13,265 bases of DNA from Nitrosomonadales bacterium (GCA_016218465.1 JACREA010000228.1:1-13265); one strand, 5' to 3'. Positions 1-7,006 are shown, counted from the first letter of the stretch. Numbers and translations: made by a program. The notes: generated by a model from the sequence alone, not told the origin.

Positions 1-891
1 CACGGCATCGGGCGGTTCCGCGTCAACGTGTTCATGCAGCAGCAACGCGTCGGTATGGTGTTGCGTACGATTACCACCAAGATTCCGGATATCGATCAGA
101 TGGGGTTGCCGCCGATACTGAAAGATATAGTGATGACCAAACGCGGCCTGGTAATTCTGGTCGGCGGCACCGGATCGGGAAAATCCACCACGCTGGCCGC
201 GATGATCGGCCATCGCAACAAGAACAGCTACGGCCATATCATCACGATCGAAGACCCGGTGGAATATGTTCATGATCACATCAATTGCATGATCACGCAC
301 CGCGAAGTCGGCGTAGATACCGACAACTGGCAAAATGCGCTGAAGAACACCCTTCGTCAGGCGCCCGACGTGATTTTGATCGGCGAAATACGCGACCACG
401 AAACCATGGAACATGCCGTGGCTTTTGCCGAGACAGGCCACCTGTGTTTGGCTACTTTGCACGCCAACAGCGCCAACCAGGCACTTGACCGTATCATCAA
501 CTTCTTTCCGGAAGAACGCCGCACTCAGTTGCTGATGGATTTGTCGCTCAATATCAAATCGCTTATTTCGCAACGCTTGATCCCGAAAAAAGACGGCACG
601 GGTCGTGCCGCTGCGATTGAAATCCTGCTCAACTCGCCGCTGATCGCCGACCTGATTTTCAAAGGCGAGGTGAATTCAATCAAGGAGGTGATGTCGAAGT
701 CGCGTGAGTTGGGCATGGAAACCTTTGACGGTGCGCTGTTCAAGCTTTATGAAGACGGCCAGATTTCCTATGAGGATGCCTTGAAGAACGCCGACTCGGT
801 TAACGATCTGCGTTTGCGCATCAAGCTGGAGAGCAAGACGTCGGTAGACCGGGATGTGATGAGCGGTACGGATAAGATGCAGTTGCACTGA
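1..891 (+). CDS. pilU: Type IV pilus retraction-type ATPase PilU, 5' end missing
   Basis: C-terminal 296 residues of a PilT/PilU-family hexameric ATPase; the reading frame is open from base 1, so the start lies left of the window. Visible motifs, numbered from base 1: Walker A GGTGSGKST (55-63), Asp box around DPVEYVH (85-91), Walker B DVILIGEIRD (123-132), and His box HLCLATLHANS (147-157). PilU works in the cytoplasm at the base of the type IV pilus with PilT, supporting pilus retraction and twitching. PilU is preferred over PilT because of the C-terminal stretch NADSVNDLRLRIKLES and the FMQQQR segment near the left edge; this choice is from memory of the families. A GTG at base 28 could open a shorter ORF, but it would cut into the conserved domain and is not the start. 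The gene is convergent with rlmL, 7 bp away, and I see no terminator between them. Confidence 0.9.
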   Translation, partial: HGIGRFRVNVFMQQQRVGMVLRTITTKIPDIDQMGLPPILKDIVMTKRGLVILVGGTGSGKSTTLAAMIGHRNKNSYGHIITIEDPVEYVHDHINCMITHREVGVDTDNWQNALKNTLRQAPDVILIGEIRDHETMEHAVAFAETGHLCLATLHANSANQALDRIINFFPEERRTQLLMDLSLNIKSLISQRLIPKKDGTGRAAAIEILLNSPLIADLIFKGEVNSIKEVMSKSRELGMETFDGALFKLYEDGQISYEDALKNADSVNDLRLRIKLESKTSVDRDVMSGTDKMQLH

Positions 892-898
892 TCTCGAT

Positions 899-2041
899 TT
901 ATGGGCGGCGGTTGCTGCCCGACACGATTTTGTATTCCAGCAAACGGCATTCGATTGCGCCGTTGAATAACGGAGTGCGCCTTGAAGGGGACAGGCGCAT
1001 CAGCTTCAAAATCGCCTTGTCCGCAGTGAACAGATAAGCCGTCCAGCCGCCGAATTTTTTCTTCAGAGCATCGCCCAGTTTAGGGTAAAGCTCCGCCAGT
1101 TCGTCCAGTTCGCCCATCCGTTCGCCATAGGGCAGGTTGGCCACCAATACTCCCTGTTCAGCGGGTGCCGAAATTTCCAGAATATTGGCCTGCTTGAGCG
1201 CTACACATTCAGACAGACCCGCCTCTTCCAGATTACGTGATGCAGCCTTCAGCGCGTCACCGTATAAATCGCTGCCGTAAATTTCCAGCGGCTTGGCTGG
1301 CAACTGCGCAGCAATCGCCTGTTCGCGCATTGCCTGCCACTTTGCGGCATCGAAATTCAGCAGTTTTTCGAAAGCAAAATTCCGCGCGATACCGGGCTGG
1401 ATATTCAGCGACATTTGCGCTGCCTCGATCAGGAATGTGCCGCTGCCGCACATCGGGTCGAGCAGCGGCGTGCCCGGCTGCCATTTTGCCAGGCGCAAAA
1501 TGCCCGCCGCCAGATTTTCCCGGATGGGTGCGATATTGGTGTGCTGGCGCACGCCGCGCTTGAACAGCGCATCGCCTGAGGTATCCAGGTACAGCATCAG
1601 CTTGCTGTCTTCAATGAACACATGAATGCGTATGTCCGGTTGCAGCGTGTCCACGCTGGGGCGTTCGTTGCAGTGGGCGCGGAAGCGGTCGCACACCGCA
1701 TCCTTGACCAGCAGCGTGATGAATTCCAGACTTTTCAGCGGGCAGCGAATCGCCGTGGTATTCACGCGTATGGTGTTGGTCACGTCGAACCAGCGTTGCC
1801 ATTGCAGCTCGAACACCGCTTTATAAATATCCTGTTCGTTGCGATATTGCGTTTCTGCGACACGCCACAAGATGCGGCTGGCGATGCGGCTTTCCAGGTT
1901 GGCGCGATAACACAGCGCCCAGTCGCCGGAGAATTGCACGCCGCCTTCTGTGCCGCGCACGTTCCTGGCGCCGAATGTTTCAAGGTCGCCGCATAAGACG
2001 GCTTCAAGGCCGCGCGGGCAGGGGGCAAAAAAATCAGGCAT
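899..2041 (-). CDS. rlmL: 23S rRNA (guanine-N2) methyltransferase RlmL-like, THUMP domain
   Basis: A 380-residue class I SAM-dependent RNA methyltransferase of the RlmL type. In E. coli the RlmL half of RlmKL makes m2G2445 in 23S rRNA; here there is no RlmK half, as is common outside enterics. An N-terminal ferredoxin-like/THUMP region (about 1-155) precedes the RGVRQHTNIAPIRENLAAG segment, the SAM-binding motif DPMCGSGTFLIEAA (195-208) and the catalytic-loop motif NLPYGER (302-308). Most relatives have NPPYGER at this last site, so Leu303 is a mild oddity. The start at 2041 gives the typical opening MPDFFAPCPRGLE. It begins 3 bp after the hemJ stop with no clear Shine-Dalgarno, so it may be translationally coupled as the last gene of the minus-strand operon. 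The family assignment is firm; the exact target base is by analogy. Confidence 0.88.
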   Translation of the reverse strand: MPDFFAPCPRGLEAVLCGDLETFGARNVRGTEGGVQFSGDWALCYRANLESRIASRILWRVAETQYRNEQDIYKAVFELQWQRWFDVTNTIRVNTTAIRCPLKSLEFITLLVKDAVCDRFRAHCNERPSVDTLQPDIRIHVFIEDSKLMLYLDTSGDALFKRGVRQHTNIAPIRENLAAGILRLAKWQPGTPLLDPMCGSGTFLIEAAQMSLNIQPGIARNFAFEKLLNFDAAKWQAMREQAIAAQLPAKPLEIYGSDLYGDALKAASRNLEEAGLSECVALKQANILEISAPAEQGVLVANLPYGERMGELDELAELYPKLGDALKKKFGGWTAYLFTADKAILKLMRLSPSRRTPLFNGAIECRLLEYKIVSGSNRRP

Positions 2042-2044
2042 GAA

Positions 2045-2455
2045 TCAGAAGGGTTTGACTGTTACAAGAATGACAATGGCAGCAAGCATTAGCACGGGAA
2101 TTTCGTTGAACCAGCGATAGAACACATGACTGCGCGTGTTTTGGTCGGCGGCGAACTGTTTCAGCAGCCTGCCGCAATAGTAATGGTAGCCCAGCAGCAG
2201 CAATACCAGGAACAGTTTGGCGTGCAGCCAGCCGCCGCCGAAACCGTAGCCCAGCCATAACCACAGGCCAAAACCAACGGCCAGCCAGGCTATCGGCGTG
2301 ACGAAGCGATACAGCTTGCCCTCCATCAGCTTCAGCCGCGCGATCTCGGCAGGCTCGGTCGCCATCGCGTGGTTGACGAAAATACGCGGCAGATAGAACA
2401 AGCCGGCAAACCAGCTCACTACAAAAATGATATGAAACGACTTAACCCACAGCAT
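2045..2455 (-). CDS. hemJ: Protoporphyrinogen IX oxidase HemJ (CopD/UPF0093 family)
   Basis: A 136-residue integral membrane protein with four hydrophobic segments and the HemJ N-terminus MLWVKSFHIIFVVSWFAGLF. HemJ oxidises protoporphyrinogen IX to protoporphyrin IX late in haem synthesis, at the inner membrane. Conserved polar residues within the membrane region are visible: His8, Arg24, His29, and the LHAK motif (His78, Lys80); His8 is in the position reported as haem-linked in studied HemJ proteins. Length matches the family (about 140 residues). A good ribosome-binding site (GAGGTGAGGA) overlaps the stop of the preceding permease gene, which ends 14 bp upstream, so the two are probably co-transcribed. 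The CopD-like copper-transport label sometimes given to this family is less likely. Confidence 0.9.
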   Translation of the reverse strand: MLWVKSFHIIFVVSWFAGLFYLPRIFVNHAMATEPAEIARLKLMEGKLYRFVTPIAWLAVGFGLWLWLGYGFGGGWLHAKLFLVLLLLGYHYYCGRLLKQFAADQNTRSHVFYRWFNEIPVLMLAAIVILVTVKPF

Positions 2456-2469
2456 ACAAAATCCTCACC

Positions 2470-3255
2470 TCATTGCGACAAACGCCGCCGGAACAACACC
2501 AGCGATACATAAAAACCGGTTAACGCATAACCCAGCAACACCGCGACATGCAGCAGCGCATGGGGCGGTGCATTGCCGCTCATCAGCGGACGGGCGATAT
2601 TCACCGCGTGTGTCAGCGGCAGTGCGGAGGATACATTCTGCCACAGCGGAGGCAGTTGCTCGACCGGAAAGAATACGCCGCAGAGCAGCATCATCGGCGT
2701 GATCACCAGCGTGAAATAGTACATGAAGAAATCATAACTCGGCGCCAGTGCGGTCACGATGAGTCCCATTGCGGCAAAACACAGACCGACCATCAGCGCT
2801 AGCGGGGCGAGCCACAGCAACATCGGGGAATGCGACAGACCGAGCAGCCAGACCGCCACCAACACAGTGACGCCGGACAGCAGGCTCTTGCTTGCCGCCC
2901 ACAGCATTTCCGCGAGCACGATATCGTCCAGCGTGACCGGGGTGTTCATGATCGCTTCCCAGGTGCGCTGTTCCTTCATGCGCGAGAAGCCGGAATACAG
3001 CGCCTCGAAGCTGGCGCTGTTCATCGTGCTGTAGCAGATCGTGCCTGCGGCGAGGAATACCAGGTAGGACGTGCCGCCCATCTGCGGCAGCAGGCTGCCG
3101 AGGCCGTAGCCCAGGCCCAGCAGGTAGATCATCGGGTCGGCGATGTGGCCGATGATGGAGGAGGCTGCCAGCTTCTTCCACACCAGCAGGTGGCGTTGCC
3201 AGATGGGGAAAAAGCGCAGGCTCAGGCGCGGCGGGGCGAAGTGGTGGCTATTCAT
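2470..3255 (-). CDS. ABC-2 type transporter permease, NodJ/DrrB-like
   Basis: A 261-residue inner-membrane permease with about six transmembrane segments, paired with the ATPase gene just upstream to form a two-component ABC-2 exporter. The opening (PIWQRHLLVWKKLAAS, then DPMIYLLGLGYGLG) and the central RMKEQRTWEAIMNTPVTLDD segment are typical of the NodJ-like family, whose members export drugs, polysaccharide or lipo-oligosaccharide; the substrate here cannot be read from sequence. I chose ATG at 3255 because the frame upstream (to 3339) runs through the repeat element at 3277-3405 and encodes non-conserved sequence. No clear Shine-Dalgarno precedes 3255. Unlike the other junctions of this operon, the gap to the ATPase gene is long (171 bp) and filled by an inverted repeat. 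HemJ follows 14 bp downstream. Confidence 0.88.
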   Translation of the reverse strand: MNSHHFAPPRLSLRFFPIWQRHLLVWKKLAASSIIGHIADPMIYLLGLGYGLGSLLPQMGGTSYLVFLAAGTICYSTMNSASFEALYSGFSRMKEQRTWEAIMNTPVTLDDIVLAEMLWAASKSLLSGVTVLVAVWLLGLSHSPMLLWLAPLALMVGLCFAAMGLIVTALAPSYDFFMYYFTLVITPMMLLCGVFFPVEQLPPLWQNVSSALPLTHAVNIARPLMSGNAPPHALLHVAVLLGYALTGFYVSLVLFRRRLSQ

Positions 3256-3276
3256 CGCAGTTTGAAAAATGGCGTG

Positions 3277-3405
3277 TCCACGAAAAACACGAAAAGCACG
3301 AATAAAAACCAGAAAAAACCTTTCCGTAAGCCAGCGCACAATGGATGATGCATTGCTCTGAGGCAGCCTGCCGTTTTATTTCGTGCCTTTCGTGTTTTTC
3401 GTGGA
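3277..3405. repeat. Long imperfect inverted repeat (TTCGTGTTTTTCGTGG type) between ABC genes
   Basis: The left arm (3277-3307, starting TCCACGAAAAACACGAAAAG) is the reverse complement of the right arm (3374-3405, ending TTTCGTGTTTTTCGTGGA) apart from one single-base insertion and one substitution. The arms are 31 and 32 bases and enclose a 66-base centre. In RNA this would form a long stem between the ATPase and permease cistrons. Sequences of this look recur between genes in many environmental bacterial genomes, which is a recollection and not checked here. It resembles a small non-coding palindromic repeat or MITE. It could lower permease expression relative to the ATPase by folding or by promoting RNA processing. 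Confidence 0.8.
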
Positions 3406-3426
3406 CGAATGGTTTGAGGTTTGTGG

Positions 3427-4341
3427 TCATTCCCTCATCTCCCTGCCAGTCAGCTTGAGGAACACATCCTCCAGATTTGCCGGGCGATGCAGGTAACGCA
3501 GGTCAGGATGCCGCTGCAATTCCTTCAACAGCGGCTGCGCATCGGTCACATAGCAAAACACCGACTCGCCGCTTACCTCAAAGCGCTGCGCGTGCCGGGT
3601 TGCATGGTTTTTCGCCCATTGTGCAGCACGTTCGCCGAACACTTCCACTACTTGCGGCTCGATGTTCCGGTCGATCAGGTCGCGCGGCGAGCCTTCGCTG
3701 ATCAGGCGCCCGTTGTCCATGATCGCGAGGCGGTGGCAAAGGCGTTCAGCCTCGTCCATGAAATGTGTCGTGAGCAGCAGCGTTTTGCCTTGCACGGTCA
3801 GCTCGTGCAGGCGTTGCCATATGAGGTGGCGCGCCTGCGGATCGAGGCCAGTGGTTGGCTCATCGAGGAACAGGACTTCCGGGTCGTTCACCAGTGCGCG
3901 CGCCAGCGTAAGGCGGCGCTTCATGCCTCCGGACAGCGTGGGGATTTTCACGTCCTTTTTGTGCGCGAGGCTGGCGAACTCCAGCAGCGCGGGAATGCGC
4001 GCCTCAATCTCGCTGTCCTTCATGCCGAAGTAGCGTCCATACACCAGCAGGTTTTCTGCCACGGTGAAATCCGGGTCGAGGTTGTCTACCTGCGGCACCA
4101 CGCCCACACGCAGCCGCGCCTCGCGCGCATGTCGCGGCACAGCATGCCCGAGCAGTCTGAGATGCCCGCCGTCCGGCTCGATCAGGCCCAGCATCAAACG
4201 CAGCGTAGTGGTCTTGCCCGCCCCATTTGGGCCGAGCAGGCCGAAACATTCGCCCTTGTTGAGGCTGATGCTGACGCCATCCACCACCGCTTGGCCGGCG
4301 TAGGATTTGTGCAGGTTCTGTGCGGAGAGAACCGTGGTCAT
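3427..4341 (-). CDS. ABC transporter ATP-binding protein, NodI/DrrA-like
   Basis: A 304-residue ATPase with Walker A GPNGAGKTT (37-45), Q-loop region VVPQVDNLD (81-89), signature LSGGM (136-140), Walker B VLFLDEP (156-162), D-loop (GLD, 165-167) and switch His193. A C-terminal extension of about 75 residues ending in EDVFLKLTGRE is typical of the ABC-2 exporter (NodI/CcmA) class. It powers the permease encoded downstream; substrate unknown. The start at 4341 overlaps the hydrolase stop by four bases (ATGA), a classic coupled junction. The frame stays open further upstream to 4458, but that stretch is antisense-like, non-conserved and lies inside the hydrolase gene. Confidence 0.92.
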   Translation of the reverse strand: MTTVLSAQNLHKSYAGQAVVDGVSISLNKGECFGLLGPNGAGKTTTLRLMLGLIEPDGGHLRLLGHAVPRHAREARLRVGVVPQVDNLDPDFTVAENLLVYGRYFGMKDSEIEARIPALLEFASLAHKKDVKIPTLSGGMKRRLTLARALVNDPEVLFLDEPTTGLDPQARHLIWQRLHELTVQGKTLLLTTHFMDEAERLCHRLAIMDNGRLISEGSPRDLIDRNIEPQVVEVFGERAAQWAKNHATRHAQRFEVSGESVFCYVTDAQPLLKELQRHPDLRYLHRPANLEDVFLKLTGREMRE

Positions 4342-4976
4342 AACTGCTGCCCTTGAAAGTGCTGCATCACAATCTGCTTGATCTGGTGCAGGCGTCCGTG
4401 GAAGAAATGTTCCGCCCCCGGCAACACCACGATGGGCAGATTCTGCGGGCGCGCCCATTCCATCACTTCAGAGAGCGGCACCACGTCATCCTGCTCGCCG
4501 TGGATCAGCAGGGTGTTATGCGGCACATGCGGCATGCCTGTACTATTTTCAAATGAAGGAACGGAACGCCCGACCGCAGGCGCAACCAGAACCAGCCGCT
4601 GAGGATGCAGTTGCTGCGCGGCGCGCGCCTGCACATAGCCGCCGAACGAAAAGCCGGACAGGATCAGCGGCAGGTGTCCATACTCCCGCCGCGCGTGATG
4701 CACCACCGCCAGCACATCCTCGATCTCGCCGTCGCCTTCATCGAACTCGCCCGCGCTGTTGCCCACGCCGCGAAAATTAAAGCGCAGCGCGGCACAGCCC
4801 AGCTCCGTAAAAGCCTTGGTCAACGTGGTGACCACCTTGTTGCCCATCGTCCCTCCCATTGTGGGCAATGGATGTGCGACCACGGCAATCGCGCGCGGAG
4901 CCGCGTCGGGCAGGTGCAGCACCCCCTCAAGCTGGCCGGCTGGCCCGGCAAAAATTACATTTCGCTGCGAGGGCAT
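4338..4976 (-). CDS. Alpha/beta hydrolase of the CocE/dienelactone-like short type
   Basis: A 212-residue cytoplasmic alpha/beta hydrolase without a signal peptide. The nucleophile elbow GFSFGG gives Ser110; the acid is probably Asp163 in HGEQDDVVP and the base His190 in PGAEHFFHG. The segments HPLPTMGGTMGNKVV (35-49) and RFNFRGVGNSAGEFD (65-79) are characteristic of a subgroup of small hydrolases common in proteobacteria whose substrates are undefined. I chose ATG 4976 because it gives the family N-terminus MPSQRNVIFAGPAGQLEG and overlaps the ferredoxin stop by one base (TGATG). The frame is open farther upstream only as a shadow of the ferredoxin gene. Its position between a ferredoxin and an ABC exporter ATPase suggests coupled expression; a shared pathway is not evident. 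Confidence 0.87.
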   Translation of the reverse strand: MPSQRNVIFAGPAGQLEGVLHLPDAAPRAIAVVAHPLPTMGGTMGNKVVTTLTKAFTELGCAALRFNFRGVGNSAGEFDEGDGEIEDVLAVVHHARREYGHLPLILSGFSFGGYVQARAAQQLHPQRLVLVAPAVGRSVPSFENSTGMPHVPHNTLLIHGEQDDVVPLSEVMEWARPQNLPIVVLPGAEHFFHGRLHQIKQIVMQHFQGQQL

Positions 4977-5287
4977 CAGATTTTCAGGCGCTCCACAACT
5001 CTCCCGTTTTTCAAATGCTCTTCGATGATTTCGTCGAGATCGTTGTTGTCCACGTAGGTGTACCAGGTCGCCTCGGGATATACCACGATGACCGGGCCAT
5101 CGTCGCAGCGATCCATGCACCCGGCAGCGTTGATGCGGATTTTGTTCTTGCGGGTGGAAATGTCGAGTTCCTTGACCTTTTTCTTCATGTAATCGCGCGC
5201 CTTTTCCGCGCCGTGATTGTTGCAGCAATCTTCGCCACCCTTGCGCTGGTTGGTGCAGAAAAAAACATGCTTATCGAAATAACTCAT
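4976..5287 (-). CDS. [2Fe-2S] ferredoxin, thioredoxin-like fold
   Basis: A 103-residue protein starting MSYFDKHVFFCTNQR. Cysteines at 11, 21/22, 57 and 61 fit the spacing of thioredoxin-fold [2Fe-2S] ferredoxins (first pair in the N-terminal strand-helix region, second pair as C-x3-C in AAGCMDRCDDGP). It probably binds one [2Fe-2S] cluster and acts as a cytoplasmic electron carrier; its partner is unknown. Cys21 and Cys22 are adjacent and only one is expected to ligate. The start is supported by an AAGGAG Shine-Dalgarno 6-7 bases upstream; the longer open frame to 5896 is a shadow of the VanZ-like gene. It lies 44 bp after the VanZ-like stop and overlaps the hydrolase start by one base. Confidence 0.9.
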   Translation of the reverse strand: MSYFDKHVFFCTNQRKGGEDCCNNHGAEKARDYMKKKVKELDISTRKNKIRINAAGCMDRCDDGPVIVVYPEATWYTYVDNNDLDEIIEEHLKNGRVVERLKI

Positions 5288-5330
5288 GGCAGGCTCCTTG
5301 GTTGGGGACGCATTGATTAAATAGTGCTGA

Positions 5331-5336
5331 ATTATA
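5331..5336 (-). promoter_or_regulatory. Consensus -10 box (TATAAT) overlapping the VanZ-like stop codon
   Basis: Read on the minus strand the sequence is a perfect TATAAT, 43 bases upstream of the ferredoxin start. Its TAA is also the stop codon of the VanZ-like gene. No good -35 hexamer is visible at 16-18 bases spacing, so this is a candidate internal promoter for the ferredoxin-hydrolase-ABC operon and not a firm call. Confidence 0.4.
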
Positions 5337-6402
5337 CTTTCCGGATGAGCCACAGGTGGAACAACAGCAGTATCGGGAAGGTCAGTGTGATGGTCTGCGC
5401 AAGGCCGTTGTAAGTAAGCAAATGTCCGTAATGCCAGTGATAGACGGATGTTGCCGCGTGCGGCGTGCTGTTGTCCAATACGAAATTCACGATGGCAAAA
5501 TAGAATATTGCTGCCGCTGCGCCGAAGATTATCGCTGTGGCGCGAGGCAACCTCATTGCGGTGAGCAAAAACAGCATCCCTATCAGTATCCCCAACATGG
5601 CCTCGCTGTTGATCCATAGCAGCAACGCCCACGACTTGAGCAACAATGCGGCAGCGAAGAACTTCGCCACCGCCACTACACTCAACACCCCCAGCAATGC
5701 CGAGGCGATATTTCGATGAGTCCGCAGCAAGGTCAGCATCAGCGTGCCCAGCATCAATAAATTCAGCGTCACCGCAGCGCTTGCCCACCAATTGAACGGA
5801 GAGGGCGCCAGCTTCACAAAAGGTCGATGCGCCACTTCGCTGATAAAGATGTTGCCCAGCATCGGCATGGAAGGGTTGACCTGCCCGAACATCCACATCG
5901 CGAGCAAGGCCAGTCCGAAATCCATTTCCTTGCCATGATGAAACAAGCCGCTACGCCAATATGCCAGCTTTGCGACAAGCCAGGACCACGAAGTTATTCT
6001 TACCGCCAGCAGCACACCTATAAGTGTACCTGCGCTGTTGGACAGCAAATCCATGTTCGAGCTGACTCGCGTGGGCAAATACATTTGCAGATACTCCATG
6101 CAAGCCGATAACAACACACCCAGGAACAAGCCGGATATCGCGCTGGCTGCCGCACCAAAACGCGCACGCAACGCCGTGCAAACCAGCAAACCGAACGGCA
6201 GATAGGCCAGCAAGTTGGCCGATGCATCGAATCCGGTATAGGTAAGGCGCAAGGGCATGCCGAGCACCTCGGCGAAATCCAGTCCCTGATCGCGCCAGCC
6301 GGTAAAGGGCGGCAGGCTGGCGTACACGATGAACAGCGTATAGCCGACTGCCAGCCAGGTGCGTAGCCGAGCGCGGGTTTTGATAATCGGGATTTTTTCC
6401 AT
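5332..6402 (-). CDS. VanZ-family integral membrane protein
   Basis: A 356-residue protein with several hydrophobic segments. The N-terminal third (about 15-135) matches the VanZ-like domain: YASLPP (27-32), then ANLLAYLPFG (62-71), then E-x2-Q (103-106) followed by YLPTRVSSNMD and SNSAGTLIG (108-129). VanZ itself gives low-level teicoplanin resistance in enterococci, but most family members in proteobacteria have no known role and many sit near envelope or polysaccharide genes. The C-terminal two thirds are further membrane segments without a recognised motif. Start ATG 6402 has only a weak AAAGA upstream. It is divergent from rnpB (130 bp between them) and first in the minus-strand series; whether it is co-transcribed with the ferredoxin is unclear because of the candidate promoter at its 3' end. 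Confidence 0.85.
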   Translation of the reverse strand: MEKIPIIKTRARLRTWLAVGYTLFIVYASLPPFTGWRDQGLDFAEVLGMPLRLTYTGFDASANLLAYLPFGLLVCTALRARFGAAASAISGLFLGVLLSACMEYLQMYLPTRVSSNMDLLSNSAGTLIGVLLAVRITSWSWLVAKLAYWRSGLFHHGKEMDFGLALLAMWMFGQVNPSMPMLGNIFISEVAHRPFVKLAPSPFNWWASAAVTLNLLMLGTLMLTLLRTHRNIASALLGVLSVVAVAKFFAAALLLKSWALLLWINSEAMLGILIGMLFLLTAMRLPRATAIIFGAAAAIFYFAIVNFVLDNSTPHAATSVYHWHYGHLLTYNGLAQTITLTFPILLLFHLWLIRKV

Positions 6403-6516
6403 TCTTTATGTCGGCATGCTTGATGTCAGTTGAATGGCAGGCAGTTATGCAAGTTTAACCTATTCGACAAAAAGTCCACGGCTCATTGAGTTGGCCTCTT
6501 TTGCAGGGTGTCACCG

Positions 6517-6525
6517 TGCTAAACT
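6517..6525 (+). promoter_or_regulatory. Extended -10 promoter of rnpB
   Basis: TGCTAAACT places an extended -10 element (TGnTAAACT) so that transcription would begin at about 6532-6533, which is the expected 5' end of RNase P RNA. No convincing -35 is seen at normal spacing. The assignment rests mainly on the exact distance to the RNA start. Confidence 0.5.
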
Positions 6526-6532
6526 CCACATC

Positions 6533-6886
6533 GAAGCTGGCTAGACAGTCGCTGCGCGCCTCGTGCGCGGAGAGGAAAGTCCGGGCTCCGCAGAGCAGGA
6601 TGCCGGTTAACGACCGGACGCCGTGAGGCGATGGAAAGTGCCACAGAAAATACACCGCCGATGGCCGCGCAAGCGGATCAGGCAAGGTTGAAATGGCGAG
6701 GTAAGAGCTCACCGCGCTGGTGGCAACATCAGCGGCAGGGTAAACCCCATCCGGAGCAAGATCAAATAGGCTGACCATGACGTTGCTCGCGTCGTCAGCG
6801 GGTAGATTGCTTGAGCGTAAGGTAACGAAACGCCTAGAGGAATGACTGTCCACGACAGAACCCGGCTTATCGGCCAGCTTCACTTT
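6533..6886 (+). ncRNA. rnpB: RNase P RNA (bacterial class A), M1 RNA
   Basis: The catalytic RNA that trims tRNA 5' leaders with protein C5. The universally conserved blocks are present in order: GAGGAAAGTCCGGGCTCC near 6570, ACAGAAA near 6645, GGTAAGAGCTCACCGCG near 6700, GGTAAACCCC near 6740, and CCACGACAGAACCCGGCTTA near 6850-6869. The P1 helix closes by pairing GAAGCTGGC (6533-6541) with GCCAGCTTC (6873-6881). The length (about 350 nt) is normal. A run of six T follows at 6884-6889. All conserved blocks look intact, so this is the functional copy. The 3' end is set from the P1 pairing by analogy with E. coli, accurate to a few bases. The adjacent restriction-modification cassette and the second copy of its 3' end at 12649 indicate that this gene end has been an integration target. 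Confidence 0.96.
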
Positions 6887-6889
6887 TTT
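6833..6889 (+). repeat. Left copy of rnpB 3'-end direct repeat (candidate attachment site)
   Basis: The last ~57 bases of rnpB plus its T run, from CCTAGAGG to TTTTTT, recur in direct orientation at 12649-12706 with one inserted base and a handful of substitutions. By analogy with elements that integrate into the 3' ends of tRNA, tmRNA and rnpB genes, this may be an att site. Here the copy is part of the intact RNA. Confidence 0.6.
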
Positions 6890-6956
6890 CGCGGGCGAAC
6901 AAACGCGATACTGACCCATTAGCTGCATTCCTGACTCAATCATCCCTAGCATAACG

Positions 6957-6984
6957 CTACTTATAGTCTGTCGCCCCATAGTCA
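6957..6984 (+). promoter_or_regulatory. Tandem C-protein operator upstream of the C gene
   Basis: The left site is CTACTTATAGTCTG, a C-box with half-sites ACT and AGTC around TAT. A second ATAGTC lies exactly 15 bases further on (6963-6968 and 6978-6983), inside CCCCATAGTCA. This matches the layout of the PvuII/Esp1396I controller class, where a C dimer on the left site activates and a second dimer on the weaker right site represses. The right site lacks a good left half (GCCC in place of GACT), as expected for the lower-affinity site. The core GCTACTTATAGT recurs at the methyltransferase promoter (9006-9017). Confidence 0.75.
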
Positions 6985-7006
6985 TCATTCGTAGAGAATG
7001 ATGACT
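6980..7006. repeat. Perfect 11-bp inverted repeat between C operator and C start
   Basis: AGTCATCATTC (6980-6990) and GAATGATGACT (6996-7006) are exact reverse complements separated by GTAGA. The left arm begins in the right half-site of the C operator, and the right arm contains two in-frame ATG codons (6998, 7001). It could be a further protein-binding site or, if transcribed, an mRNA hairpin. Confidence 0.8.

Noticed and set aside
2830..3348. 172-codon plus-strand frame opposite the ABC permease
   Set aside because: It is antisense to a clear membrane protein, and its end is formed by the repetitive TCCACGAAAAACACG element.
3421..4356. 311-codon plus-strand open frame
   Set aside because: It is a shadow of the ABC ATPase, whose Walker A, signature and Walker B motifs are clear on the other strand.
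4976..5896. Long 306-codon frame extending the ferredoxin upstream
   Set aside because: The extension lies inside the VanZ-like gene and is not conserved-looking; a good ribosome-binding site precedes the internal ATG at 5287.
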